Source: Crotophaga sulcirostris (taxonomy: Eukaryota > Chordata > Aves > Cuculiformes > Crotophagidae). From it: a stretch of 64,000 nucleotides of DNA. The notes beneath the pieces were generated by a model. That model was not told where the DNA came from. It was given only the letters and a program-made list of their open reading frames with translations, and did no database searches. Of this stretch, positions 13,401 through 24,500 are shown piece by piece. The translations under genes and the position numbers were made by a program. The number at the start of each line of letters is the position of its first letter. The first letter of the stretch is position 1. The stretch covers positions 1,120,796 through 1,184,795 of the forward strand of contig VYZB01000280.1 of assembly GCA_013397455.1 (NCBI GenBank), in the 5' to 3' direction.

Positions 13401-16377
13401 AAGTTTAGATTTGTCCATCTTTAATTCGGCTTTTTAAAAAGAAACCTGGCCAGTTTCGGGCTGTGATATTTCACTGTGGGTGAATCAGATGTCCAGCTGC
13501 TGGGGAAGCCAAGGGCTTGTGCTGGGAATGTTTCCCTGGGCAGGTTTTGGACATGAACTGAGTCTCTTTGTGTAGAAATTCTCCCCCTCTCCTGTCCTTC
13601 CTGCTTGCTCCTGGCTTCTGCTGCCACGTAGATGCGCTGAGGATTCTTTGCCAGCTGGAAAAACTGGTCCTTTTTTATTTTTTTTTAATGCACTCTCGTG
13701 TTGCCATCCCTAGATAAAAAAGAAAAATGCAAACAGGGCTGCATGTCATGACTGTGAGCATTTCCTCCAGGCTGCAAAGCTCAAAAGCAGCCGCATCCAT
13801 CTGTGCTCCGAGCTGGCATTAGGAGCAGGGAGAGTCACTGCTCTGTTGCTGGAGCATGGGCTGTTCCATCTTCGAGCAAATAACTTGAAGTGACGGCATT
13901 AGCAAGAGGATGAGGGCTCTTTGAAGCCTGACAGCAAATCTTCCATGGGGCTAAGGCATGACCTGGCAAAGGGATAACTTAAATTTTGCTCAGATAGAGC
14001 ATTGCTCAGGTTAGCTGTGGGGTGAAACGCTGCTGCTGAAAGAAGAGTGATGCTGAGTGATCCAAGCCAGTGTCACCGGCACAGTTCTCGCCCTGCGTGT
14101 GCTGAAATACAGTCAAGGTGTTAGCACAGCCCACAGGGTTCTGCTCTGCCTTCCAGTATAAAGATCAAAGGGTTTGAGTGGAGCCACGTGTGGGCTTTCC
14201 CCCCTTCCCAGGCGTGTTACTTCTGAACAGCGAGCCAAAAAGCACAGCAATTTTTTCTCGGGCATTTTGATAAATTTTTTTCCCGCCTTCCTCCCTCAAA
14301 AATATAAAAAGGCAGGAAAAAAATAGCTACAAACATGCTTTTCTGTAAGTGGGCCAGTGGGATCTGTGAAGTTTTCCTTCCAGATTTCAAAGCTCCTTAA
14401 TTTGATTATTCTCCTTTCTTTTTATTCTCCAGATTTGGATCTGGTTTTTATTTGCTATTGTAAGCTTTATCTGGGAGAAATTACACTGTTTTTATTTTAA
14501 TCCCTTTAAACGTATCATATAAGTTTCCAGAGCCCTATAAATATAAGAAGCTCAACCATGGAGACTGAAACCTCAACTCAGCAGCTTTCGCACGCCCGGG
14601 CTGGGCGGACTTGAGTGAGGACAGGCTCCCCTTGGTGGGGTCAGCCTGCCTGAGCACTCATCCTTTTCCAGTTTCAGCAACACAAACATGCACTAGGGCT
14701 GAGCTAACCTCACTGAATTTGGTGTGAGACACCCTTCTTCCTAGCTGCCTTTTCCACCTGACACAGCTCCTTCCATCCTGCTTGGGGTGCCGGCCAGTCA
14801 GCACACACTGCACACGTGTGGTCTGCTCCTCTTCCTTCTCCTCCACAAAGCTATTTTTCTTCTACCTATCCTTGTTTTTCCTTGCTTTTCCTCCTCTTAC
14901 CCTTGGCTGTAGCCTCACCTGAGTTCTTGGGAGGCGGCTGGCTTCAGCCTGGAGCTGTAGTTTGCCCGGCGTGCATGCACTGAGCTCCCCCTGCCACCAC
15001 CTGAGCGTTGCACCACCACAGTGATATTTATGTGTCATGGGCTTTATTCTCAAGTGGAACACCTGGATGGGGACCTGGAATTGGTTGCAAACATCTAGAG
15101 CTTAAACCTCCCCCTCCCTTCCTTTAAGGCAGTGCTGCAGCTGGATTTGCAAGGGAGTTGGAGCATCCTCAGGGCGATGCTGTAATTCAGGGCTTCAGCT
15201 GGACGAGCGGCACAGGAGCCCCTTGTGCTGTTGGAGTTGGGGAGATAACACTTGGGGAGCAGCTTGCTCGGCCCTTGGGAAGTTGGAGCCTTGCTGCAGA
15301 TGGGGTAGAGGTGCCTGGTACCCTCCTGGTAACACCCCCAGGGGAAGGGGCTTCAGCGGGGCTCCACCAGGACTGCCAGCCCCAAGAGCTCCTTCCCTGC
15401 TTGTCACCCTTGCTGAAGCAATGGCACTGAAGGTGAGAGATGCAAGCTCTGTGCTGGAGAGGCCGGTGCTATTTCCTAGTCTTGATCAGGGTCTTCAGGA
15501 GAAAGCCAAGGTTGAAGAAGCCTGGGGTGTCTCTTGCTTTGCCCCAGGGTGGGAGATCTGTGGATGGGTGCAGGTATGCCAGCTCATCCAACACCACAGG
15601 GGCGCTGGCGGCCGGGAGGAGCTCTTGATGCCCTCCTGTCCTCAGGCAGTGTGGCCAGAGGAGGGTGGGAACGCAGGCAGGGGGTGCCAGGGTGGCAGTG
15701 GTACCAGATGGATTTGTGCCTTGCAGGGAGAAGTGGTGCCACATGACACAGGAGGAGCGTGACGACAGCCTCCGCTTCAACGAGAACATCACCTTTGGGC
15801 AGCTGGGGTGAGCCGGGCACGGGGACCCTCCCTCCTGCAGCTGGGCTCTGCGGGGTGGCCTTGCCAGCTGGGGGGGGCATCTTACAGATGTAAGACATCC
15901 CTTATGGTGTAGAAGGTGCTCAATACTTTCTCCCAGGAGCTGCTCCTGCCCCTTATGTTGCAAAGCCAGGTAGCACAGGGACTTAGCACCTTCTCCCACA
16001 GCCAAGCATCACCCCAGTGCCTGGTACAAGGGGTTGTGGAGAAGAAAAGGGAAGTGGGGAAAGAAAGGGCAGCCTGACACTTCCCTCACCAAGAGCACTT
16101 CTCTGCTCCCTCAGCACCTTCATTCACAACATGCTGGCATTTGGCCTGAACAAGAAGCTCTGCAGTGACTTCCTGAAGAAGCAGGCGACCATTGGCAATT
16201 TGGACGAAGGTAAGGGTGAGCCTGGGGGATTCACACTCCCTTTGCAGGGTCCCAGAGGGATGGAGCCCACCTGCCTGGCTGAGATGCTTCAGCACCCTCC
16301 CAACACCCTTTTCTCTCTCCTTCACAGAGCAATACAAGCTGCTGAGCGACCACATCGAGCAGATGGCCACTGAATAG
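7131..16377 (+). CDS. KIAA0513: KIAA0513 orthologue, complete coding sequence in 12 exons (414 aa)
   Basis: The spliced frame joins 7131-7468, 8316-8415, 8846-8919, 9061-9131, 9666-9873, 10319-10359, 10946-11024, 11372-11449, 13212-13241, 15727-15807, 16115-16209 and 16328-16377. All introns are GT-AG and the sum is 1245 nt, giving 414 aa plus TAG; the human protein, as I recall it, is about 411 aa. Recognition rests on many blocks close to human KIAA0513: LIDF near the start, [104 protein letters not shown] and a C-terminus ending DHIEQMATE. The N-terminal ~110 residues are acidic and Ser-rich; the rest is the conserved globular part, which I recall being classed with the SBF1/SBF2 myotubularin-related domain. 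In mammals it is a cytoplasmic, brain-enriched protein of poorly known function. No stop or frameshift was found. I chose ATG 7131 because it gives the family N-terminus; upstream in-frame sequence crosses the exon's acceptor. Confidence 0.95.
8207..8256 (-). mobile_element. CR1 3'-end fragment (about 50 bp), - orientation
   Basis: The + strand reads atcatagaatcatagaatgg then ttggggttggaagggacctt, the reverse complement of the CR1 3' terminus. It sits in the intron between KIAA0513 coding exons 1 and 2. Confidence 0.85.
8316..8415 (+). CDS. KIAA0513: KIAA0513 coding exon 2
   Basis: The acceptor is ccccatttcag (ends 8315) and the donor GTAAGG (8416). It encodes [20 protein letters not shown] followed by [13 protein letters not shown], nearly identical to the human exon as I recall it. 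100 nt, phase 2 in and 0 out. Confidence 0.95.
8846..8919 (+). CDS. KIAA0513: KIAA0513 coding exon 3
   Basis: The acceptor is gtgcctgcag (ends 8845) and the donor GTAAGT (8920). It encodes [19 protein letters not shown] then ALVLFE. 74 nt; the last codon is split GA|G. Confidence 0.95.
9061..9131 (+). CDS. KIAA0513: KIAA0513 coding exon 4
   Basis: The acceptor is ctccatgccag (ends 9060) and the donor GTAAGA (9132). It encodes [18 protein letters not shown] then TYYYIG. 71 nt. Confidence 0.95.
9666..9873 (+). CDS. KIAA0513: KIAA0513 coding exon 5
   Basis: The acceptor is tgttgcccacag (ends 9665) and the donor GTGGGT (9874). It is the second-longest coding exon (208 nt) and carries [35 protein letters not shown] and [16 protein letters not shown]. 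The donor is weaker than the others but gives the only frame that joins the next exon. Confidence 0.93.
10319..10359 (+). CDS. KIAA0513: KIAA0513 coding exon 6 (41 nt)
   Basis: The acceptor is tttttatgccacag (ends 10318) and the donor GTGAGT (10360). It encodes a short charged linker, [13 protein letters not shown], equivalent to the variable EEDENKPQEK stretch of the human protein. 41 nt is not a multiple of three, so skipping would shift the frame. Confidence 0.9.
10946..11024 (+). CDS. KIAA0513: KIAA0513 coding exon 7
   Basis: The acceptor is tgtgtccccacag (ends 10945) and the donor GTAAAG (11025). It encodes [19 protein letters not shown] then LKQQPIW. Confidence 0.94.
11372..11449 (+). 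CDS. KIAA0513: KIAA0513 coding exon 8
   Basis: The acceptor is ccctccctgcag (ends 11371) and the donor GTAGGA (11450). It encodes [20 protein letters not shown] then RSPTTR, strongly conserved with the mammalian protein. 78 nt. Confidence 0.95.
11755..11886 (+). mobile_element. CR1 3' fragment, + orientation
   Basis: CR1 3' sequence is visible as gtgtttaagaggagactgga, tgagacactcagtgccatgg and the end ggtcctttccaaccttgtga followed by tactgtgtg. It lies in the intron between KIAA0513 coding exons 8 and 9 and belongs to the same subfamily as the copies at 36.8 and 54.5 kb. Confidence 0.9.
13064..13211 (+). promoter_or_regulatory. Intronic splicing-control region of the KIAA0513 microexon
   Basis: Directly upstream of the 30-nt exon there is about 90 nt of almost pure pyrimidine (13068-13157), the kind of tract bound by PTB proteins. 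Next come a single TGCATG (13158-13163, the RBFOX core motif) and ctgctgccactccag, with TGC triplets close to the acceptor as described for SRRM4-dependent neural microexons. The motifs are seen; the regulators are inferred from known microexon biology. Confidence 0.5.
13212..13241 (+). CDS. KIAA0513: KIAA0513 coding exon 9, a 30-nt microexon
   Basis: The acceptor is tgccactccag (ends 13211) and the donor GTGTGT (13242). It encodes [10 protein letters not shown], matching the [10 protein letters not shown] segment of the human protein at the same position between SPTTR and EKWCHM. At 30 nt with the same phase at both ends it can be included or skipped without changing the frame. A long CU-rich tract lies at about 13068-13157 and a TGCATG at 13158-13163, upstream of the acceptor. 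Confidence 0.92.
13242..15726. other. KIAA0513 intron 9, no feature apart from AT-rich stretches
   Basis: No exon, repeat family or RNA gene was recognised. 14240-14560 is AT-rich with several TAAATTT and TATAAAA-like runs and stands out from the GC-rich flanks; it may be a conserved element or an old degraded repeat, which cannot be decided from one sequence. Confidence 0.4.
15727..15807 (+). CDS. KIAA0513: KIAA0513 coding exon 10
   Basis: The acceptor is tttgtgccttgcag (ends 15726) and the donor GTGAGC (15808). It encodes [20 protein letters not shown] then ITFGQLG. 81 nt. Confidence 0.95.
16115..16209 (+). CDS. KIAA0513: KIAA0513 coding exon 11
   Basis: The acceptor is ctctgctccctcag (ends 16114) and the donor GTAAGG (16210). 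It encodes [20 protein letters not shown] then [11 protein letters not shown]. 95 nt. Confidence 0.95.
16328..16377 (+). CDS. KIAA0513: KIAA0513 last coding exon, C-terminus and stop
   Basis: The acceptor is tctctccttcacag (ends 16327). It encodes [16 protein letters not shown] and a TAG at 16375-16377. The exon continues into the 3' UTR. Confidence 0.95.
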
Positions 16378-18545
16378 CCACCTGGCTGGCATGCTGCAAT
16401 GGAGAGATGGCAGCTGGAGCAGGTGGGGAGGGAAGAGAAACCCACCTCCAGGGCTACCTGAAACTGAAGCTGGGCTACTTAAAAAAAAAATTCGCACACA
16501 CAAGCTGCAATAAAACCTGCATGATCATCTACCAAACTTTAGAGCTGCACCAGGGCAGCCTGTAGAGATAGGAGCCAAACAGCTCCCCCCCCTTGCCGGA
16601 CCCTCTCGCATCTATTTTCAGAGTAGACAGTCCCAAAAATGTATTTTTGGCAGTAAAACAAAGAGAAAAGCAAAAAGAGAGTGACTGCTGCAGCCCCGCG
16701 ATGCGTTTCTGGGAGCTGGAGCCCCCTGGGAAATGCTGCCTGTGCTCTTGCACAATGGCAGCAGGCACAGAGCTGCCAAATTTCTTTGCTCCGCGGTGGC
16801 TTTCCAAGGCTGCCCTGGACAGTGGTAAATCTGGAGGAATCCAAAGCTGTGAGCATCCTGCTGCCTTTCCCCACTGGCATCTGGAGGCTGGAGCTGGACC
16901 AGGCGTGCAGGAGGGGCTGGCAGGGACCACAACCAGCTGCTGGGGCTGCATGCAGCTGAGAGAAGCCACTGCTGGGGGAGAGCAGCCAGCTCTGCCTCCA
17001 GTTTGACCCATCTCCCTCTGTAGTGAGGCACCAGGTGTTTGCAGGATGTGGGTTTGTCCTGGCAAAGCAGGAGCTGGCTGCTGAGGATGGTGATGGTTGG
17101 GATGCAGCAGCCGATGGGCAGCCCTGGGTCAGCCTGGCAGCAGGTTGTGGTGTGGATCCAGGGATGTCACCACCAGCTGGGGACATGGGCAGTGTGGGGG
17201 CTTGCTGGGAGCAGAGATGGAGCTGGCAAAGTGCTGCCACCTTCCTCAGTATAAGGATCCTTGGGAGCTGGAGGGAAATCCTTCTCTTGGGAAACCTTCC
17301 CTCTGCTGCCTGTGTGGTTTTGTATCTCTGGGCAGAGGTAAAACACAGTTTGCTCCATGTCATTAGTGTGCATCAGCAGGAAAAAAGCCATGGCCTTGGG
17401 CAGGATTGCCAGGAGAGGAGGATGACTGCCTGAAAGTACCTTGGGAAGAGATAGCAAGGAGGCAGAGTGCCCACTCCCTGCTGCATCCTCAGTGTTGGGG
17501 CTGCCATGGGCTTGTGGCATTTCCCAAAGCCTCCTGACTTCCCGCAGTGGCCGTGCTATGAGGTCCATCACCCTGCTTCTCCAGGCTGCCCCTTGCTGCC
17601 CTCTCCTTCCCCAGCCCCTTTGCTCCAGCTGCTCATCAGTCAGCCCTAAGTGCAGCCTCCTCTTCTGCTCGAGTGATGGCACTGCCCAAAATGCAATGTG
17701 TCTGGTTTTCCCCCTTGGCCCTGCATCTGCAGAGACACTGGGGACATGGGGACATCACTGCTCCCCTCCACTGGGTGCAGCCCTGCTCTCATGGGACCCA
17801 GCTGGCTCTGCCCAGGGGGACAGAAACCCCCAGCCCCACGCAGCCAAGGGTCCAGCACTCAGTCCCTCCCCCCAAAAAATTCTCCAGGTTTCAAGGGACT
17901 GTCAGTCCATTTTTCCCCACACTGTCAGCTGTGTCCCACAAGATAAATAGCATAGCAGATTTTTTCCATTTACTGCTCAGTTTCTGCTGTCTTTCCTAGC
18001 ATCAAAAGGATAGTTTTACCTAAGCTGGGCCTCCCTTGCTGCTGGGGCTGGGACTCTGCTCGGCTCTGGGTGTCGTAGGAAGGATTTGGTCCAGCACTGG
18101 CTTTCCTGTGGCCATTCCCAAACCTGGGCAGAGTTACTGGAGCAAGTTTTTGTTGGGGCAAGGGGCTTCCAGAGTGCACAAAGGGCACACTAATCCCCTC
18201 CAGCAACCCCTCACCCTGACAAATACCTTTCTGATGGAGAGGATGTGCTGGACCGCAGATACTGGGCAGCTCAACACTGGGACCTTTATCCTGGAGCATC
18301 CCATCCCTGTGTTTGTCTTCACTTGGGTCTTTCCTGAATCCTGCTTAATTTCTTTGTGTTGTTTTTTTTTTTTTTCCAACATGAAGAAAAGTTCAGAAGT
18401 GAAATATATATTATTTGCATGTGTATTTTTCTAAAAAAATATTAAAATAAACCAAAAAATGCCCATAAACCCTTCCCAACTGGGACTGCATGAAGGATGG
18501 AGTGAGAGAGAGAGAGAGATAGTGGAATAAATTGTCTTAAAAATT
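16378..18545 (+). other. Probable KIAA0513 3' UTR
   Basis: No further acceptor or coding signal follows the stop. An AATAAA at 16509-16514 lacks a convincing downstream GU-rich element. An AATAAA at 18526-18531 is followed at about 18550-18577 by a GU-rich run (gctgttgttgtgtatttt), the usual layout of a strong polyadenylation site; another AATAAA is at 18446-18451. A long 3' UTR of about 2.2 kb therefore looks likely, which fits my recollection that the mammalian mRNA has a 3' UTR much longer than its coding region. Confidence 0.5.
18502..18520. repeat. (GA)n microsatellite
   Basis: A perfect run of GA dinucleotides (gtgagagagagagagagata context) lies just before the distal poly(A) signal. 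Confidence 0.9.
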
Positions 18546-18580
18546 ACTTTCTTGTTCAGCTGTTGTTGTGTATTTTAATC
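18526..18580 (+). terminator. Candidate distal polyadenylation signal of KIAA0513
   Basis: AATAAA at 18526-18531 is followed by a GU-rich stretch 20-45 nt later. The proximal AATAAA at 16509 has a C/A-rich downstream context and is the weaker candidate. Confidence 0.45.
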
Positions 18581-18599
18581 AGATGGATCTTCTCCGTGC

Positions 18600-21500
18600 T
18601 GCCTGCTTGGCCTCAATGGTCCCTGGTGCCTTCCCCAGCTCAGCTCCCACCAGCTTCTCCCTTTTGATGACCTACTTCTTTAATAGGGAAAAACTGATGC
18701 ACCTTTTAAAGAAATGTTAGCATTTGCCCTGGAGCCAGCTAGGCATATGAAGGGATTTAATTTTTATTTTCTTTTCCCCTGCGTGCTCAATCTCTGCCAG
18801 TCACCACCGATCTGACGGAGGAGCTGGGATCCTGCTCTTGCCTTGGGACATTGGATTTCAGTGTATTTAAAAATCAATTACTCAGTATTATCTTATTAAA
18901 AAAAGATGTTCCCTTAGATTAATGGGCTCTAAGTGTCCTCCTCCACCCAGGCTTCGGAGACCACGTCCCCTCAGGTCTCCATACGGCTGAGCTAAGCCTG
19001 TTCCCTGCCCTGCAGTGTTGGTTTCTCTCTTGATAGCCCAGCAGCAGGGTTTTACAGCCACGTTTAGCTTAGGAAGGAGCCACCCTGCTCCTTCATTTTT
19101 TAATTACCCTCCTTGGAGCACTCCACAGCTTCACCATCAGGAGAAGGAAACCCATTGACCTACGCTTGGACATCTTGGGGTTTTACATGGGTGCGGGCTC
19201 GTCAGCTATGGGAAACTGGAAGCCACCTGCCCTGGGAGAGCTTTTGTTCCCTCCATCTGATGAATTTCTTATCGCCTTGCTGTGCCCGATAAGCTTGTGT
19301 GTATAAGAAAGGAGGTGCTTGTTCCTTAGGTATTGGCTCAGTGCCCGGTGCCCTTTGTAGTGGGGGCACCTCCTGGCTGCTGGTTTTGCTGGCTGGGTGC
19401 AGCCTGCCCTTGCACAGTGGTATGGAGACGCTATAGGGGCAGCATGCACAGCAAAGAGGGAGTGAGATCCTTGGCCAATTAACTCGGAGGGAGGAGGTCT
19501 GGTGTCCCTGTCCTGCTCCTTGGGTGGTGGTCATGGAGCTCATTTTACCTTTAATGAGTGAGACATGAGGTGCATTAAATGAGATGAGGAGCAGCTGAGG
19601 GATGGCTCCCTGCCCAGGAGGGTCTTTGACTGAGCTGAGTCCACCTTCATTTTAAATCCCCACAGGTGGGTTAGACCAGCTGTGATTTGTGTACCTGCAG
19701 GAGGAGACCCTGGTGAAGGTAAGAGCAGCACTGGAGGAGGAATTTGCCCTGTATCACAGCCACAGTCTGTCTCCCTGTCCCTTCCCTGCAGGGTATTAAT
19801 TACACACTCTGTGCAACAGCTTTAGGAGAGCTGATCAAGCCCTTGGGCAGTGACACCCATCCATTAAACCCAAGGGTTAGCAGTGCTCTGGTGGCTGCTC
19901 CAGCTCTGATCCTCCAAGCCCGAGTGCAGCAACTGGCTCTCAGCCCCCTCTCCCTCCCTGAAGGGATAAAAAGGACGTTTGCTTGCTGGGCTCTGGGGGT
20001 TTTATTGCATCTCTATTAAAGCTGTTAAAAATCTTTCCATTGTAGTAGTGTCTGGGAGTGATAAGTACTCATAACAGAGGGGATTCAAGATGGGTTTGGT
20101 TGTAAAAACACCTCTAAGCTGGCTGGATTTATGGCTGTTAAATCATCCCTTTTCTCGTCTGTCACAGCCTTTTCAGATGTTCATCACTGAGCAACAGTGA
20201 AGTTGGGGCCATAATTCGTGCTGCAGTGTGCAGAGCAAGAGGGAGGGGAGTCCTCTCCATCAGTAACCAGCTCGTGATTTATGGGTACTGTCTCTTATTT
20301 TTTTTTTTTTTTTTTGCTCAGGCAGGAGAGACTCTCACTAGCTGCTCCCATCGTGTGCTGCTGCCAGTTTGCTCGGCCAGCTGGAGCCAGGCAAGGGCTG
20401 GTGGATTTAGAGCCGTGCTGGAAAGTTTGACAGCAGTGTTTGGGGAATTTGGGGCTGGCCCTTGCCCGCAGCGGGCTCTGCAATGCGGGGCTGCGCCTTT
20501 CGCCGCTCTCAGGCTCTGCTTTGGGACTGCACCTCCCTATCCTCCCCTTGATTTGGGGTGAAACGTGAGAAAATCCCACCAATGCCCACCGCAGCAGCCT
20601 GCAGTGGTGTGTGGGGAGGTAGCAAGGTCTTGCAACAGCAGCATAAAACTTAATCAGCACTTTGCAAAGACAGCACTGATGGAGACGCCTGCTGCCAGAG
20701 CTGCCCACTCTCCACCTCTTTTCAAAACAGATCATGGAAAACGTTCTGGGGGTAAAACTTCCAGCTTTGTCCAGGTGTTGGCAATCCTTGCTTGGCTGCA
20801 ATGCATCCAGGATGTGACTGAAGGCCAAAAGCAAAGCTGCCAGGCACCAAGTGCAGCTGCACCAGGACCTGCATCCCACCCAGGTGCTGCAGTCATTGCA
20901 GTGCCAGCCCCCTACCCATAAAGCGGGACCCCAAAACACCTGGCAGAGGCTGTTTTACCCCTGTTTCTGCCAGGTGCGCCGGTAATTGGTTTCGTAGCCC
21001 CATCAAGTGTCTGCCAAGTGAACTGCATCGCTGGCTCCCAGCTTTCTGGCCCCTGGGTTGGGCAGCGCTTGGCCCAGTGTCATACACGGGTGTTGCAGCA
21101 GAGTGTGTGGCTCTTGGTGCCTTCACAGCTAGGATGTACCCGGGGAAAAAATCCTGGAAGATGCGACCTTGCCTCCTCTCCTGTTGGAAACACTGCTGGT
21201 GTGAAGGGGAGGTTCTGTACAGCAAGGAGTGAGAGCTGGTTTGCTGCCAGGGCACCCCAGCCGTCGCCCCGCAGTGGCTCTCGGTACCCAGGCATTTCAC
21301 CGCGGAGCGTGCTGGCAGTGGTGGACAAAGAGGGAAGGTGAACATGAAAAAGGCTGCTTTTAGGGATGATACTGGGGGGACACAACATCCTGCCCAAGGT
21401 GCAGGGCCTGAGATCCCAGCCTGGGAAATGCAGGAGACCCAAACAAGTGATCTGCTCAGCTGGCAGCAAGGCTGCCCTCTTTCAGTTCTCTGATGTCTAA

Positions 21501-24500
21501 TGCAGAGTGGCTCAGCCTTACCTCAGTGTTTGGGGGCTCTCCTCACTAAATGCTGCTGAATTTCCTAGGGACTGTAGGAAGGAGACTTGTTGAAATCCCT
21601 TTATTCCTCCCTCCAGACGTGGGGTATCTCCAGCAGATGTTTCCTCTTGTCCCATGTAGGTGTCCAAGAAAATCCAGCAGACACATCAGTGTCATAGAAT
21701 CATTTCAGTTGGAAAAGACCTTTAAGATCATTGAGTCCAACCATAAACCTAACTCTGCCAAGTCCATCATTTAAACCATGTCCCTGGTGTCCCTCCACTG
21801 AGGTGGGGGGCATATTTAGCTTTTAAGACTGTCAACTTACAGAGATGGATCCCACCACTAAAGCGTCTGAATTTATCCTTCTCTGAGTGATTTGCAATTG
21901 AAATTGGAAGATTCCTATGGAGAAACATGACTTTGAGTTATTTTATGTTATTTTTTTCCCTTGCGGGAGCCTTGACACCCGGAGTCTGTTTTAAAGCAGC
22001 CAAGGGATGCTGCTGGGAAGAGATGTGTCTCCTCTTTCAGAAGGGCTCGAAGGCAAGTCTGAGTCACCACATGCACAAACAGAGCTTCACATAGGGCCCC
22101 GGACAGTAACGAAACACATCTGTCCTTTGTGGCCACATCCCAGATGTGAGTCACATCCTCTCACTCTGCACTTTCAACCCGAAACGTTGTGTACGGGCAA
22201 GGTCATTGCAGCTCCTTGGCTGGCCAGGGAGGTGTGTGGTGCTGTCTCAGATGAATTATTTTCACCAGGCTTTCACCCAAGCACTGATTTATCACTGCTG
22301 CTTCCCCAAAGGGTGTTGAGCTCAGCTGGGAGAGGTCTTGGCCATGGGCTCAGCCTAACTTGCCCCTCTGCAAGCAGAGCAGGACGTGCAACTCTGTAAA
22401 GGCTGGATAAGCTGGAAAATCCTGGTCTTTTCCTGCCAGCATGCTTTCTCTACCAGCAAATCCCACTGGAGCTGGTTGACTATGGTGCTTGAGGATGCTT
22501 TCTGAGTGGAGAAGATGCAGTGCTAAGAGGGACTGGGCCCATGAGGCAGCTCTCTCTGCCCTCTCCAGCAACATGGCTGGTGCAGCAAATCTCTGTCCCA
22601 TGCACTGGGGGATTTGCTGTGCTGAGCATCAGCCCAGCGCGTGTGGGTCCTGCTGGGGTTTGTCTGGGGGTCCACGGGAACCACTGAGCACAGGGATGGC
22701 ACTGGATGGCTGCGATGCACATCTTCTTGGGCAAAGCAGAGCATCAGCTTCAGCACTGCTGCTCCTGGTGCTATTACTGACAGCACCACGTTTGCAGGTT
22801 TATTCCAGCCTTGGGGCTTTTCCATGCATTGTGGCTTCCTGCAAGCCCAGGGGGAGGAGGATGCACGCACAGCCTGGCTGAGCAGGCTGGCTCAAAGGGG
22901 AGCAGGGTCCAGAGCCCCCACCAAGCAAGAAATCCTTTGCATGTGTCCTACTGGGGAATGCAAGTGCAGACTGAAGGGTGATTTTCCTCTTACAAATAAG
23001 GTGGAGGCATGTGTTTTTTCCCTGCACCATGCTGTGTTTATCCAGCAGCACACAGTGCGGGAGGCCAGTCTGCTCAGCTGCAACCCCAAGCTTGTGTTTT
23101 ATGAGCCATTTCTGCAGTTCCCTGATGAAATGGGACATTTTTGGCTGCCAGTACAGGACAGAAACCCTGGGGGAGCAGGTGGGATGTGGGGCCTCTTGTG
23201 TCACCTCTGCACAAGGGCACCTTCCCAGCCTTTAGCAGTTAATCAGAGATAAACTCCTCCTCTCTGCAGGCTGGGCATTCGGGGTGTGAGAAGCCCTATA
23301 AATAAGAAATCCAGGGATGTGGCACAAAAAAAAAAAGGAAAAAAATTGTGTCCCCCCAGGATTACTGTGAGGCTGGCAGCCAGCAAAACAACTTCCTCAC
23401 CAAAGGGAGGTAAAATGGAGCAGTTTTCCTTGGGTGGCCTCTCCTGCTGCATCATGTATGTCTTCCAGGATGGGTGCTTTGGCAGGTCAGGGGACAGGCA
23501 GGGCCACTGCTCACTGCCCACAGGCTCCTGGCTTTGCTGTCACTCAGACAGTGCTGGAAAGGGATCTGAAATAACCTTTCCTCCTGTAACCTCATGGGGT
23601 CATTCCTTTTGCCTGGGGGTTTTAGCATCCAGCCCTTCCTGGTCCCTTCAGGGGCTCACATGTCCCACAGAGGGGATGTTTGGAGGGCAGCTGGTCCACA
23701 AAGCAGGCAAGGAGAAGGATGCTCAAACATGCTTAGCTGGGAGGCCAAGTTTCCCAAGATGGCACTGTGGTGTTTTTTTTTATAAGCTGTGACTGCCAGC
23801 AGAAAGGAAAAAAAAAAAAAAAGCTCCTGAATAACACGAGCCTGGTGCAACTGCGCAGGGCAAATATTTGACGTGCTGAATAAATGAGCAGGAGGGAGAC
23901 GTCAGGATCCTGCACCGGGGAGCTCTGACTCATGTTCCCGCAGCGAGCAGCACTTCAGACACCTTCCCTGCAGGCAGCTGCCAAATGTCCCCATCCCTGG
24001 AGTGCTGCACGCAGAAGCGAGCCTGCCCACATCTCTACTCGCAGCAGGGGATCCTTGCACAGCCTTGGCACCCGGGGGTGTACTTAATAGCCCAGGGTGG
24101 GCTGGGGCAGCCTCATGGGTGAGGGAAGGGGCAGCAGCAAGGGGGGGGGGGGTGTCTGGGAGGGTGGTTCCAGGTTGCACTCACTTGTTTAGGGCCCCAC
24201 CTTTATTTCTGCTGAGCTTTGATCCAGTTGTATCCCAGCCTTAGTCACGCTTAGGATGCTCTTGTTGAATAGACAGCCTGGATGTGCTGCAGCCATCTCA
24301 CTGTGTGGTGGGCTTCACACTCAGGTTTTGGGTAAAAATGTTGGACAATGCCCTCCCAATATGCATTTTAAGCTTGTGCTAAAGCAGGAGCGTTTTTCTG
24401 GCCCGTTACTCGCAGCTGCTCGGGTGGAAAAGCTCACTGGCGCAGCAAGAGCGAGCGTTTAAGCAGAGCACTGTGGTTTTTCTGCCCGTCTGATTGCAGC

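Noticed and set aside
22699..22881. ORF with a Leu-rich signal-like stretch (ASALLLLVLLLTAPRLQ)
   Set aside because: The only donor-like site after it is GTTTAT, there is no promoter motif, and the rest of the frame is not protein-like.
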